Source: Pseudomonadota bacterium (lineage in GTDB: Bacteria > Myxococcota_A > UBA796 > CAJQPC01). From it: a DNA stretch of 64,000 bases. Both the position numbers and the translations under genes were made by a program. Below, piece after piece: positions 53,510 to 61,670 of this stretch. The notes beneath the pieces were generated by a model. It saw only the letters and a list, made by a program, of their open reading frames with translations. It was not told the DNA's origin and searched no databases. How positions within the stretch are numbered: the stretch's first letter is position 1; each line of letters starts with the position of its first letter. The stretch spans positions 103,731-167,730 of the forward strand of contig JAAESX010000033.1 in the NCBI GenBank assembly GCA_024228935.1. The letters are read 5' to 3'.

Positions 53510-54543
53510 GCGAGCCGGAGGAGTGGGCGCACGTCCATGCGGCCCACTGCGAGAGCGGCGTGACCCGGGCCCTGTTCACGAACAACGGCCTGGCGCTCAG
53601 CGAGCCGATGGTCTTCGGGCTGGGTGGCGGAGTCTTCTTCGGCCACCTGTCGTTCATCGACGTGATGGGTCATCCGCTGACGACCTTCCGGACCTTTCCG
53701 GGCTGGATCTTCAAGCGCGCGGCCGAGCGCGCGGGCGTGCAGTGCTCGCGGGAGACGTTCCGCTCGCCCGAGGCCGGCATGCGGCGGCTCGACGAACTGC
53801 TCGACCAGGGCCACCGGGTGGGACTCCAGCTGAACATCTACTGGCTGCCCTACATCCCGAAGGCGATGCGGGTCCACTTCAACGGCCACAACCTGGTGGT
53901 CATCGGCAAGAAGGGGGGCGTCTACCAGGTCAGCGACCCGGTCATGGAGGAGGTCTTCGACTGCCCCGCCGAGGACCTGTCGCACGCCCGCTTCTCGGCG
54001 ACGATGCCGCTCATGGGCAAGGGGCTCCTGTACTTCCCGACGTCCCTTCCAACGGGCCTCGACGAGCTCGATCTGCGGCCGGGAGTCGCCGCCGGGCTCG
54101 AGCAGGCCTGCAACCACATGTTGCGGATACCGTTCATCTTTCCGTGGTTCGGGGTGCGGGGAATCAAGACGCTGGCGGGGCGGGTCCGGGGCTGGCCGAA
54201 GAGCGGCGATCGGCGTGCGCGCGAATGGATGGCGGGCCTCGTTCGCATGCAGGAGGAGATCGGGACGGGGGGCGCGGGCTTCCGGTACCTGTTCGCTGCC
54301 TTCCTCGACGAGGCGCAACACGTGACGGGGAACTCGGAGCTGGGGCGGATGGCCGAGCGATGCACCGCCGTCGGGGACCAGTGGCGGAAGTTCGCGCTGC
54401 ACGCCTCGCGCATCGCGCGGAAGCGCCCAGACAAGAGCTACGACGACATGGCCGACCTGCTTCTCGAGCTGCACCAGGCCGAGCTCGAGCTGTTCACCGA
54501 GCTGGATCGGGTCCGGCAGGCGCGGCCGCAGCTGACCGGCTGA
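53506..54543 (+). CDS. BtrH-like acyl-ACP transferase (BtrH_N/DUF4872-like)
   Basis: 345 residues from GTG 53506, overlapping the upstream TGA. The N-terminus HVHAAHCESGVTRALFTNNGL and SEPMVFGLGGGVFFGHL match the BtrH_N fold, with HCE in the place of the catalytic His-Cys of papain-like transferases; NGHNLVVIGK and YQVSDP supply the later His and Asp-like positions. In butirosin synthesis BtrH moves an acyl group from an ACP to an amine, and BtrH_N proteins occur in flexirubin-type clusters. Here it may offload the ACP-bound product. Its last 50 bases overlap the convergent gene at 54494. Confidence 0.8.
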   Translation: MSEPEEWAHVHAAHCESGVTRALFTNNGLALSEPMVFGLGGGVFFGHLSFIDVMGHPLTTFRTFPGWIFKRAAERAGVQCSRETFRSPEAGMRRLDELLDQGHRVGLQLNIYWLPYIPKAMRVHFNGHNLVVIGKKGGVYQVSDPVMEEVFDCPAEDLSHARFSATMPLMGKGLLYFPTSLPTGLDELDLRPGVAAGLEQACNHMLRIPFIFPWFGVRGIKTLAGRVRGWPKSGDRRAREWMAGLVRMQEEIGTGGAGFRYLFAAFLDEAQHVTGNSELGRMAERCTAVGDQWRKFALHASRIARKRPDKSYDDMADLLLELHQAELELFTELDRVRQARPQLTG

Positions 54544-55354
54544 GGGTCGTCTGAAGGCGTCGCGCGAGTCGGATGGCGGCGTGGACCAGGGGCGCGACGT
54601 CCTCGACTGCGCCTGCAGCATCGAGTCGGACCCCGTCCCCGTCGACGCGCGAGCCCGGGTACCCATGGACGACGGCCAGCAGCGCCTCGACGACCTCGGC
54701 GTCGTGCACCTCCAGGGGGCCGGAGACCTTCGCGAGCTGGTCCAGGACCGGGTTTCCGGTCGGCTGGGCAAACTCCAGGACGTGGTCTGCGTGGACGGCG
54801 CGGACGGTCGTCGGGATCCGGACCCGCACGCGCGTCCTGTCGTCGCGGGCGCGCACGTGGACACCCAGCCCGTCGATCTCCCCGGTCATGCGCCCGTTCG
54901 GTTCCAGGGACAGACCCAGGGAACGGCTGGCGTCGGCCCATGGCGAGGTCCGCGCGATGGCGTCGGTGACGCGGGCCGCCCAGTGAGCCGTCTTCTTCGG
55001 CTTCCTCAGCCGCGAGAACACCATCGAGACCGTGGCCGCTGTCGGCTCGAACGCCAGCAGATGCCGGGTCCGACGCAGGAGCTCGGCCACCTTGGGGTCG
55101 CCCTCGCGGATCGGACCGGGCGGGCGGGAGACCGTGACTCGAAGCGCGCGCCGGGTCTTGCCCTTGTGGTTGTGCAGTCCGACCTTCATCTCGACGTCGT
55201 GGCCCGAGTCCAGTCGGACGACCCCCTCGGGCAGGCGCTGCTTGGCTCGCGCCATGCTCAGGCGCAGCCCCAGGTCGCGGGCACCCAGGATGGCGATCGC
55301 CGGCAGGAACAGGCCCACCAACATGGTCAAGACGGCCCAGCCGGCCTCGCTCAA
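54494..55354 (-). CDS. Membrane-anchored hypothetical protein sharing a module with the 39955 protein
   Basis: 286 residues if TTG 55354 is used (overlapping the DUF262-gene stop as TTGA); ATG 55324 is the alternative. One membrane helix at the N-terminus (AVLTMLVGLFLPAIAILGA), then a soluble part. The C-terminal 110 residues (GLGVHVRARDD, HADHVLEFAQ, YPGSRVDGDGVRLD) resemble the C-terminal domain of the DUF4013-like protein at 39955-40947. Function unknown. Convergent with the biosynthetic operon, sharing its final 50 bases with the BtrH-like gene. Confidence 0.65.
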   Translation of the reverse strand: MSEAGWAVLTMLVGLFLPAIAILGARDLGLRLSMARAKQRLPEGVVRLDSGHDVEMKVGLHNHKGKTRRALRVTVSRPPGPIREGDPKVAELLRRTRHLLAFEPTAATVSMVFSRLRKPKKTAHWAARVTDAIARTSPWADASRSLGLSLEPNGRMTGEIDGLGVHVRARDDRTRVRVRIPTTVRAVHADHVLEFAQPTGNPVLDQLAKVSGPLEVHDAEVVEALLAVVHGYPGSRVDGDGVRLDAAGAVEDVAPLVHAAIRLARRLQTTLSRSAAAAPAGPDPAR

Positions 55355-57057
55355 TCGACGGGCTCGGCGGGACGCGGCCACGTGGTGATGGCCTGCTCGG
55401 CCAGCCGGCGGGCTCGGGCGCGGATGGCGCCCTCGTCCCAGGTGTCGAGCTCGAGGTCCTGGTCGAAGATGGACAGGCCCCGGCCGTAGACCAGCAGACC
55501 GTGGCGGCGCCCGTTGCCGTTCTTCTTGGTCTCCCACGTCGAGTCTCGGATGCCGCTGTTCAGCGAGCTCGTCAGGAGTGTCAGGTTGCCGAGCGTGAGC
55601 AGGAGTCGGTTGCGGTTGTCGATGGCGGCCTGGTCCGCGAGGGGGGCCCACTTGTTCCGCCACTTCTTGGGCATCACGTGCTCGAGGCTGTACTTCCACA
55701 GGCCCAGGGGGGAGGTGCTGTGGCGGCTGTCGTCGCGGATGGTCTTCTCCAGCAGGTAGAGCGCCACGCGGGCCTGCTGGTTCGTGATCCGGCTGTGGTC
55801 GAAGGCCCAGCGCAGCTCCTCGTCGCTGGGGAAGCGGTCGGTGACGCTGGTCCCGGCCAGCAGTCGCTTGGCCAGGGCCGCCGGCGTGGCGACCTCGTTT
55901 CGCACCAGGCTCGCGAACAGGTTGTTGTAGTTCTTGGTCGTGTCCCGGCAGATCAGCCGCCGGATGAGGAAGGCCTCCAGGAGCCCGAGCATCTGCGCCC
56001 GATCGCCTGGATCCGCAACAGTACCGAGCACATACAGGAAGTATGGGACCATCGTCGTGGTGTTGAGGCCGAGGAACAGGACGTTCAGGCGCTCGACGGG
56101 TTCCCGAGCGTCGATGTCCTGGCTCAACAGCTCGGGCCGGATGGCCTTGCGGTAGATCTCGGCGTAGGTCGTCAGCGCGCGGACGAAGGACTCCTTGTCC
56201 ACGTCGTCCTCGCCCAGGTAGCGCTTGTAGCCGGCGAACAGGCTGTCCCCGCGGTACTTCGGGTCCGCCTTGGACTGGATGACCAGGTAGGCCTGGAGCA
56301 GCAGGTCGATGTTCTCGCGTCGGGACCGGCCCGAGGTGATGGTGGCCGCCCAGTACGCCTTGGTCTCCTCGTCCCGCTCGAAAGCGTGCTGCCAGGTGTC
56401 CCTGTAGAGCCCCAGATCGTCGCGGTCGAACAGGTGGTTCTTCAACAGTTCCGCAGTGGTGAGCGAGACACCCAGCGAGTTGATGGTGTCGAAGATCTGC
56501 TGCTCGTCCTCGTCGTGTCCGACGTCGATCCCGACGAAGTAGACCTGCGAGAGCAGCGTCAGCGGATCGATCGCCGAGAGCCGCGCGGCGTTGTGGTGAA
56601 AGTGGTCGTACGCCTTCAGGACCCGGCTCTTGGGGTACCGCTCGCGCAGCTCCGGGGTCAGCCCGCCCGTGGCGATGGCGTCGAAGATCGCGATGTCCCG
56701 ATGGTTGTGCTGGAGACAGAGCCGGTCGGTGTAGGTGAAGAAGATGTTGCGGAAGACCGAGACGTCTTCGCGCAGCTCGTACAGCACCCGGAACAGCACG
56801 ACGATGGTCGTCAGGCGCTGCTGGCCGTCCACCACCGAGCGGACCTCGAGGTCGCCGTCGCTCGGCGTCGCCCGCTGCTTCAGGATGACCGAGCCCATGA
56901 AGTAGGGCTTCTTCCGCGCGGTGACGTTCGTCATGTCGTCGAGCAGCCGATCCCAGTTGTCGGTGTCCCAGACATACGCGCGCTGGAAGAACGGGATCTC
57001 CAGTGTTCTCGCACGGTTGAAGATGTCGTTGATGTTGCGGCGGCCGGGGGCGCTCAT
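55351..57057 (-). CDS. DUF262/DUF1524 protein (GmrSD-type)
   Basis: 568 residues from ATG 57057, with GGAGA upstream. The N-terminal DUF262 (GmrSD_N) domain has the signature PFFQRAYVW and VVDGQQRLTT (about 77-86), the nucleotidase-like Asp-Gly-Gln-Gln-Arg. The C-terminal DUF1524 domain has SLEHVMPKKW near 463 followed by NRLLLTLGNLTLL, a His-Me-finger nuclease signature. GmrSD enzymes cut DNA with glucosylated hydroxymethylcytosine; relatives serve anti-phage defence more widely. It is solitary, with no BREX, DISARM or methylase gene beside it, so its target and role are open. Confidence 0.87.
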   Translation of the reverse strand: MSAPGRRNINDIFNRARTLEIPFFQRAYVWDTDNWDRLLDDMTNVTARKKPYFMGSVILKQRATPSDGDLEVRSVVDGQQRLTTIVVLFRVLYELREDVSVFRNIFFTYTDRLCLQHNHRDIAIFDAIATGGLTPELRERYPKSRVLKAYDHFHHNAARLSAIDPLTLLSQVYFVGIDVGHDEDEQQIFDTINSLGVSLTTAELLKNHLFDRDDLGLYRDTWQHAFERDEETKAYWAATITSGRSRRENIDLLLQAYLVIQSKADPKYRGDSLFAGYKRYLGEDDVDKESFVRALTTYAEIYRKAIRPELLSQDIDAREPVERLNVLFLGLNTTTMVPYFLYVLGTVADPGDRAQMLGLLEAFLIRRLICRDTTKNYNNLFASLVRNEVATPAALAKRLLAGTSVTDRFPSDEELRWAFDHSRITNQQARVALYLLEKTIRDDSRHSTSPLGLWKYSLEHVMPKKWRNKWAPLADQAAIDNRNRLLLTLGNLTLLTSSLNSGIRDSTWETKKNGNGRRHGLLVYGRGLSIFDQDLELDTWDEGAIRARARRLAEQAITTWPRPAEPVD

Positions 57058-57083
57058 CGGTTCATCTCCAGGAAGGAGAGGTT

Positions 57084-57596
57084 CTAATCCGGCAACGGCA
57101 TCTTGCAGACCCCGTCGACTTCGACGAACTGGGGGTGGCCGAGCAGGATGGAGCAGGGGCCCTCGAAGTGCGTCAGCTTCTCCTCGATGTGCGTGCCCAT
57201 GCCTTCCTCTTCGGGGGGCACGGTCGTTCGTGTCGTCTTGATGGTCCAGCCCCCACCCGACCAGGTCCCCGTCGCGTCCCGCTCGAGCACGTTCGTGTAC
57301 GTCGACTTCCAGGGCTCCGGCAGGACCGGCGCCTCGGTCTTCCGCCGCGCGTAGTTCAGGCGCGGCTCGGCGGCGCTGTCCTCGGTGTGGAGAGCGGTCG
57401 GGTCGGACGCGTTCAGGTCGTGATGCGTGCGCTCGCCGCCCGGGAGGAACAGCGTGACGGCGTCGGCCGAGCCCATCGAGACCACCTGCAACAGCGAGCC
57501 ATCTTCCGCGACCGCGACCACCGAGATCAGGGTGTCGTAGTGGCAGCCGAAGCACGCCTCGGATGGGGTGGACAGGGCAGCCAGGAGCGCGAGCAT
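57084..57596 (-). CDS. Secreted protein with one CxxCH motif
   Basis: 170 residues from ATG 57596 (GTG 57599 adjacent). A short signal (MLALLAALSTPSEA) precedes CFGCH at about 15-19, a CxxCH that could bind a c-type haem, though a single site right after the signal may also be a metal or disulfide site. The rest is soluble, beta-rich (TWSGGGWTIKTTRTTVPP), with a Cys near 136 and one near 162. No family. It lies 26 bases upstream of the DUF262 gene on the same strand. Confidence 0.65.
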   Translation of the reverse strand: MLALLAALSTPSEACFGCHYDTLISVVAVAEDGSLLQVVSMGSADAVTLFLPGGERTHHDLNASDPTALHTEDSAAEPRLNYARRKTEAPVLPEPWKSTYTNVLERDATGTWSGGGWTIKTTRTTVPPEEEGMGTHIEEKLTHFEGPCSILLGHPQFVEVDGVCKMPLPD

Positions 57597-57633
57597 CACG
57601 GGAGTGTAGGCCTCGACGGACTACGCTGGTTCC

Positions 57634-58881
57634 ATGATCGTCCCCGCCTTGCCGCTGTTCCTCGCCTGCACGGGCCCCGAGTCCGAGCCCGAGCCTCTTG
57701 TCGAGATCGTTCCCGCCGAGGTGCTCGACGGGATGGACTGGGAGCGCGTGCGCGACCTGACCGAGGTCCTGACAGACGACGCCACCGGGGGCCGTGTCCC
57801 GGGGAGTCCCGGTCACGCGGCCGCTCGAGACGTGCTGCTGGGCGAGCTCGCCGACTTCGAGTCGTACCTCGACGATGGGTACGTGCATGCCTACCCGAGC
57901 TCGCCCGCCAGCGACCGATGGATGGTCGACGTCGACGGCGCCATCGTTCCCCAGGTCCACGACACCGGGCAGAACCTCATCGCGATGATCCCGGGCACCG
58001 ACCCGGACCACAGCTCTGAGGTCATCGTGCTGATGGCCCACTACGACCACCTGGGCGTCACCGAGGACGGCCAGGTCTTCAATGGGGCCTTCGACGACGC
58101 CGTCGGGACGGTCGTGGTGCTGGAGATCGGCCGGGCCCTGCAGCAGCTGCAGACCGACCGGAGCGTCATGCTCCTCATCACGGACGACGAGGAGGGAGGC
58201 CTTCGCGGCGCCGAGAACTTCCTCGCCGACCAGGTCGTTCCCTACGACGAGATCGTGTTCGCCGTCAGCGTTGACCCCATGGGCCGTGGCGTCCTGCCCG
58301 ACGCGTGGCCGTTGGCCTTGATGGGGCTCGAGCGCAGCCCCGAGCTGCTCGCCGGCTGGAAGGACCTGGTCCCCTACGCCGAGATGCCGGTGGCGTTCGT
58401 CCACCGCGAGATCATCCCGGTGTTCGCCAGCGACCAGGACGAGTTCTATCGCCTGGACGACCCCATCCCGGCGGTCTGGTTCACCTCGCCGGGGATGGCT
58501 TTCTATCACACGACCGGCGACGACGCGGAGACCATCGACTACCGCTCGGTGAAGGTCCAGGCGGAGTGGCTGCTCCAGGTTGTCACGTATTTCGCGAACG
58601 ATACCAAGCGCTTCGATGACATCGGCGAGCCGGAGATCGGACCTGAGCACGGGGCCGATGCCCGGCCGTTGGTCGCGTCCGTCGCCCAGTCCGAGTGGCT
58701 GACGGACTACGAGAAGTCCGAGGTGAACGGCATGCTGAACGAGCTCGATGCCGCCATCGAAGCGGACGACATCGAGGTCCTGGGGAACAGCCGGGCGTGG
58801 TTCACCAACGCCATCCTGCGGCTGTGCTTCGAGCTGCCGGCCGAGCACCCCGGAGACATTCCGCCGCCGTTCCCCGAGTAG
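57634..58881 (+). CDS. M28-family zinc peptidase lipoprotein
   Basis: 415 residues. Lipobox MIVPALPLFLAC with Cys at 12 and no basic residue. M28 aminopeptidase elements in order: MAHYDHLG near 133-140 (first zinc His, catalytic Asp), FNGAFDDAVGT near 149-159 (bridging Asp), DDEEGGLRGAENF near 187-199 (catalytic and zinc Glu), AVSVDPMG (zinc Asp), and FYHTTGDD near 290 (last zinc His). All five zinc ligands appear intact. An extension of about 70 residues follows. It probably trims N-terminal residues from peptides at the cell surface. Confidence 0.88.
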   Translation: MIVPALPLFLACTGPESEPEPLVEIVPAEVLDGMDWERVRDLTEVLTDDATGGRVPGSPGHAAARDVLLGELADFESYLDDGYVHAYPSSPASDRWMVDVDGAIVPQVHDTGQNLIAMIPGTDPDHSSEVIVLMAHYDHLGVTEDGQVFNGAFDDAVGTVVVLEIGRALQQLQTDRSVMLLITDDEEGGLRGAENFLADQVVPYDEIVFAVSVDPMGRGVLPDAWPLALMGLERSPELLAGWKDLVPYAEMPVAFVHREIIPVFASDQDEFYRLDDPIPAVWFTSPGMAFYHTTGDDAETIDYRSVKVQAEWLLQVVTYFANDTKRFDDIGEPEIGPEHGADARPLVASVAQSEWLTDYEKSEVNGMLNELDAAIEADDIEVLGNSRAWFTNAILRLCFELPAEHPGDIPPPFPE

Positions 58882-58901
58882 GGACCGACGGCGGATGTGT
58901 C

Positions 58902-59975
58902 CTAGAGCTTGGCGTTCAGCTGGGCCCAGCCCCACATCTGCGCCGGCGTGGTGCCGTCCGCGTACATGAACGCTGCGCCACCGACCGCGAAGCCGAGGCC
59001 GCCGGGGAGCTTCGTGCCGACGGTCAGGTCGACCTCTTCACCGATCAGGCCGGTGCCGTCCGCCGCCATGAAGACGTGGGTGTCGAGCTTCACGCTCGCG
59101 ACGTCGCCGGGGCTGATGCCGAGCTTCAGGGCGCCGTCGTGCAGACCGGTGGTCGCGCCGCCGAGCTGGAAGACCGCCACGTCCGCCAGGCCGTAGAACT
59201 TGTGGCGGGTGTCGTAGAGCGTGTTGAAGCGCGGGGACAGCGAGTCCCACCAGAGCGTGATGGTGGGCTTTCCGCCGACCTCTGGGGCGATACCGCCGCG
59301 CACGCCGACCATGCCGGCCGGCTCGAGATCGGTGGTCATCTGACCGTAGGCCTCGATGCGACCGGACATGATGCCGGACTTGCCCGCGGCGTAGAGACCG
59401 CCCGTGTGGCGCCAGGTGTCGGTCGCCCAGTCGATCTCGGGGATGTAGACCACGTCGACGCTCTTCCAGCCGACGCGGGCGATGCCCATCAGCGCGGTGT
59501 CGGGCGTGCCATAGGTGGCGCTGTCGCCTTCAGCCAGGACGACGCCGGACAGGTCGGCGTGCAGGTCCTCGTCGGTCCACTGGAAGCGGAGGCCGTCGAA
59601 GGCGCGGCCCTGCTGGGTCCAGTCGACCGTTCCGATGAGGCGGTGCTCGTGGAGCGCGATGTCCTGACGACCGACGGTCAGGCTCGTGGTGGACGAAGCC
59701 GCCCACGTCAGTGTGGCGGTGTGCACATCGATGTTGTCGCCGGCGAAGTCCTTGAGAGTGTTACCTTCTTCGCCCCAGAGACGGACGTCCTGGACGACAA
59801 CGCGGGCGGCCAGGTCGCCACGCTCGGCCGTCACGCCCAGGCGCGAGCGCTGTGAGATGGCGTGGGCGGCTGCGACGTCGCGATCGAGTGAGCGGAACTC
59901 GAACCGGGGGCGGACCTGCACCTCGGGGGTGAACTCGACCTCGGAAGCGTGGGCGGACAGGATGAGCATCAGCAT
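58902..59975 (-). CDS. Alginate-export/porin-like outer-membrane beta-barrel
   Basis: 357 residues from ATG 59975, with GAGGAGG 6 bases upstream. A short signal (MLMLILSAHASE), then alternating polar-hydrophobic strands with aromatic girdles throughout (EVQVRPRFEFRSLDRD, RSRLGVTAERGDLAARVVVQD, TVGRQDIALHEHRLIG, PEIDWATDTWRHTGGLYAA). The start resembles the alginate_exp porins; the C-terminus is MWGWAQLNAKL. An outer-membrane channel for anionic or sugar substrates is likely. Divergent from the broken barrel gene at 60055, with 79 bases between. Confidence 0.8.
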   Translation of the reverse strand: MLMLILSAHASEVEFTPEVQVRPRFEFRSLDRDVAAAHAISQRSRLGVTAERGDLAARVVVQDVRLWGEEGNTLKDFAGDNIDVHTATLTWAASSTTSLTVGRQDIALHEHRLIGTVDWTQQGRAFDGLRFQWTDEDLHADLSGVVLAEGDSATYGTPDTALMGIARVGWKSVDVVYIPEIDWATDTWRHTGGLYAAGKSGIMSGRIEAYGQMTTDLEPAGMVGVRGGIAPEVGGKPTITLWWDSLSPRFNTLYDTRHKFYGLADVAVFQLGGATTGLHDGALKLGISPGDVASVKLDTHVFMAADGTGLIGEEVDLTVGTKLPGGLGFAVGGAAFMYADGTTPAQMWGWAQLNAKL

Positions 59976-60054
59976 GGGGAACCTCCTCGTTGGGGTTCGG
60001 GCCTTTGCATCGGGCGTGCCAGCCAGTGCGAACATGGGCGGGACGGAGGCCCAG

Positions 60055-60629
60055 ATGCGTCTTCTCCTTGGACTCGCTCTCGCCGCAGAGGCGCCGGAGG
60101 CGTCCGAACCGCCCCCCCCCTCGATCAGCCGGAGGCCGTGCGCACGCCGGTCGCGGGTCGGCTCGAGTACAGCTTCGGGAGCAGCCTGCTCATCTGAGAG
60201 CAGGCGCTGCTCGGCCAGGACGTCACCCGGGTCGTGCCCGTGGGCTCGGTCCTGATGCTGGCGGAGTACCTTGTGAAGCCCCGCTTCTCGGCGGCCGCCA
60301 TGCTGAACGTGCCGACCGGGACCGCCCGGGAGTTCGCCGAGGACGGCTCGGTGGTGGAGCACCATGCTGCCGCGGCTGTGGCGGCCGGTGTGGCGATCGC
60401 ACCCCTCATCCTGCCCATCTCCGAGCAGGCCTGGTTCAAGCCCCAGGTGGGGGCGCTCGCTGGGATGACCATCCGGTCCACTCGGGACCGACGGGTGCCG
60501 TTCTTCCCCTTGGCGGCGGTCAAGCTCAACGTGACCACCAACGACGGCTTCACGATGTACGTCGGGTCCAGCTACGCGTTCTCGGAGAACACGTTCGCGC
60601 TCTTGTACGGGGTGGGACACCGATTCTGA
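60055..60629 (+). pseudogene. Broken secreted/outer-membrane protein gene (C9 frameshift plus TGA)
   Basis: ATG 60055 with GGAGG 5 bases upstream starts MRLLLGLALAAEAPEASEPP, a signal peptide followed by a C9 run (60112-60120). One more C, or two fewer, would restore the frame LDQPEAVRTPVAGRLEYSFGSS, which then hits TGA at 60195-60197; beyond it the same frame runs to 60629 (LLGQDVTRVVPVGSVLM to YGVGHRF). Sequence up to and after each lesion fits one protein of about 190 residues ending in Phe, usual for small outer-membrane barrels. Two separate lesions favour a pseudogene, or an assembly with more than one error here. Confidence 0.65.
60112..60120 (+). repeat. C9 homopolymer inside the signal-proximal coding region
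   Basis: Nine C lie right after the predicted signal peptide of the broken barrel gene, at the place where the frame changes. Ten or seven C would keep the frame open to the later TGA. Confidence 0.65.
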
Positions 60630-60716
60630 TGGCGAGTTGTGGCTTCAGGCGGACACTGGAGGTCCGATGTCCGTTCTCTTTCGGCCTGCCGGGCCCGGCC
60701 TTGTGATGGGGGCGGC

Positions 60717-61670
60717 GTGCTAGGGCTCCCTCTTCTGGGTTGCGTGGCCTACGGGACCGCCTGGCTGGCCTCGCCCGAGCTGGGCCCGGAGCAGCAGCAG
60801 TCGCTCGAGCGGCTCAATGCGATCCGCGCCCAACCGGGGCTCCACCTGGATGACTTCGAGGCGACGTTCGAGCGCGAGTCCAGATCGCGAGAGTGCGACG
60901 ATACACGACGTAAATGCCTGAACCCGTTGCGGGATCTCGAGGTTAGGCCGCCGCTCGCTCCGACGGACGGGCTCGGATCTGTGGCGCAGGCCCATGCCCA
61001 GGCGATGGCCGAGGGAGGCTGGTTCGCCCACGTGGATCCGGCGGGGCTGGGTCCCAACGAGCGTGTCCGGCGGGCGGGGATCGCGCTCGACGGGACGGTC
61101 GAGTCGGACGGGCGGGTGTACAGCTACGGCGGCGGCTCGACGGACAACCAGATGGAGTCCATCTACAGCCACGGCAGCTATTCGACCTCTGGCGCCAAGG
61201 GGCCCGGCGAGGGTGTCTGGGCGCGAGGCATCGACTCGATGATCGTGGACCGCTGCGTCGAGGATCGGGGACATCGCGAGCACCTGATGGGGCGCACGGT
61301 GTTGGCTGCCGAGGACCGGGAGGTCGGTGTCGGCGGTGCTGTGGTGAGCGCAGCGCACCCGGTCGAACCCGCACTGACGGGCTGGACGATGCGGCTGGTC
61401 GTCCTGACCCGGATCCGGACCGATGACACGTTCTACGTGGTCGGGTCGGTCACCTCGGACGCCGATGGGGACGGTCGCTACGACGTGGGGGAGCAGCTCG
61501 CTGGGGAGACGGTGTCCATCCCCGAACTGGGTCTCCAGACGAAGACGGCCTCGGGCGGCGGGTTCGTCCTACCGGTCCCCGATGGCGCCAAAGGGACGGT
61601 GGTCCACGACGGTGACGCCGTTCCATTCTCGATCTCGGGCGCCAACACCCAGGTATCGTTCAGGATGTAG
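60717..61670 (+). CDS. CAP/SCP-domain lipoprotein
   Basis: 317 residues from GTG 60717, which gives lipobox MLGLPLLGC (Cys at 9); a GGGGG stretch lies upstream. The CAP superfamily domain (about 35-235) has LNAIRAQPG, AQAHAQAMAEGGWFAHVDP, NERVRRAG and DRGHREHLMG, with the conserved His pair. The final 75 residues form a beta domain (GSVTSDADGDGRYDVGEQLAG, ETVSIPELG) like SdrD B-type repeats. CAP lipoproteins are surface proteins of varied function. The last 11 bases overlap the convergent VOC gene. Confidence 0.85.
   Translation: MLGLPLLGCVAYGTAWLASPELGPEQQQSLERLNAIRAQPGLHLDDFEATFERESRSRECDDTRRKCLNPLRDLEVRPPLAPTDGLGSVAQAHAQAMAEGGWFAHVDPAGLGPNERVRRAGIALDGTVESDGRVYSYGGGSTDNQMESIYSHGSYSTSGAKGPGEGVWARGIDSMIVDRCVEDRGHREHLMGRTVLAAEDREVGVGGAVVSAAHPVEPALTGWTMRLVVLTRIRTDDTFYVVGSVTSDADGDGRYDVGEQLAGETVSIPELGLQTKTASGGGFVLPVPDGAKGTVVHDGDAVPFSISGANTQVSFRM

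Noticed and set aside
60195..60197. TGA as selenocysteine
   Set aside because: The same gene also has a frameshift, the surrounding residues (SSLLI before, EQALLG after) show no redox motif, and no SECIS-like hairpin was seen directly after.
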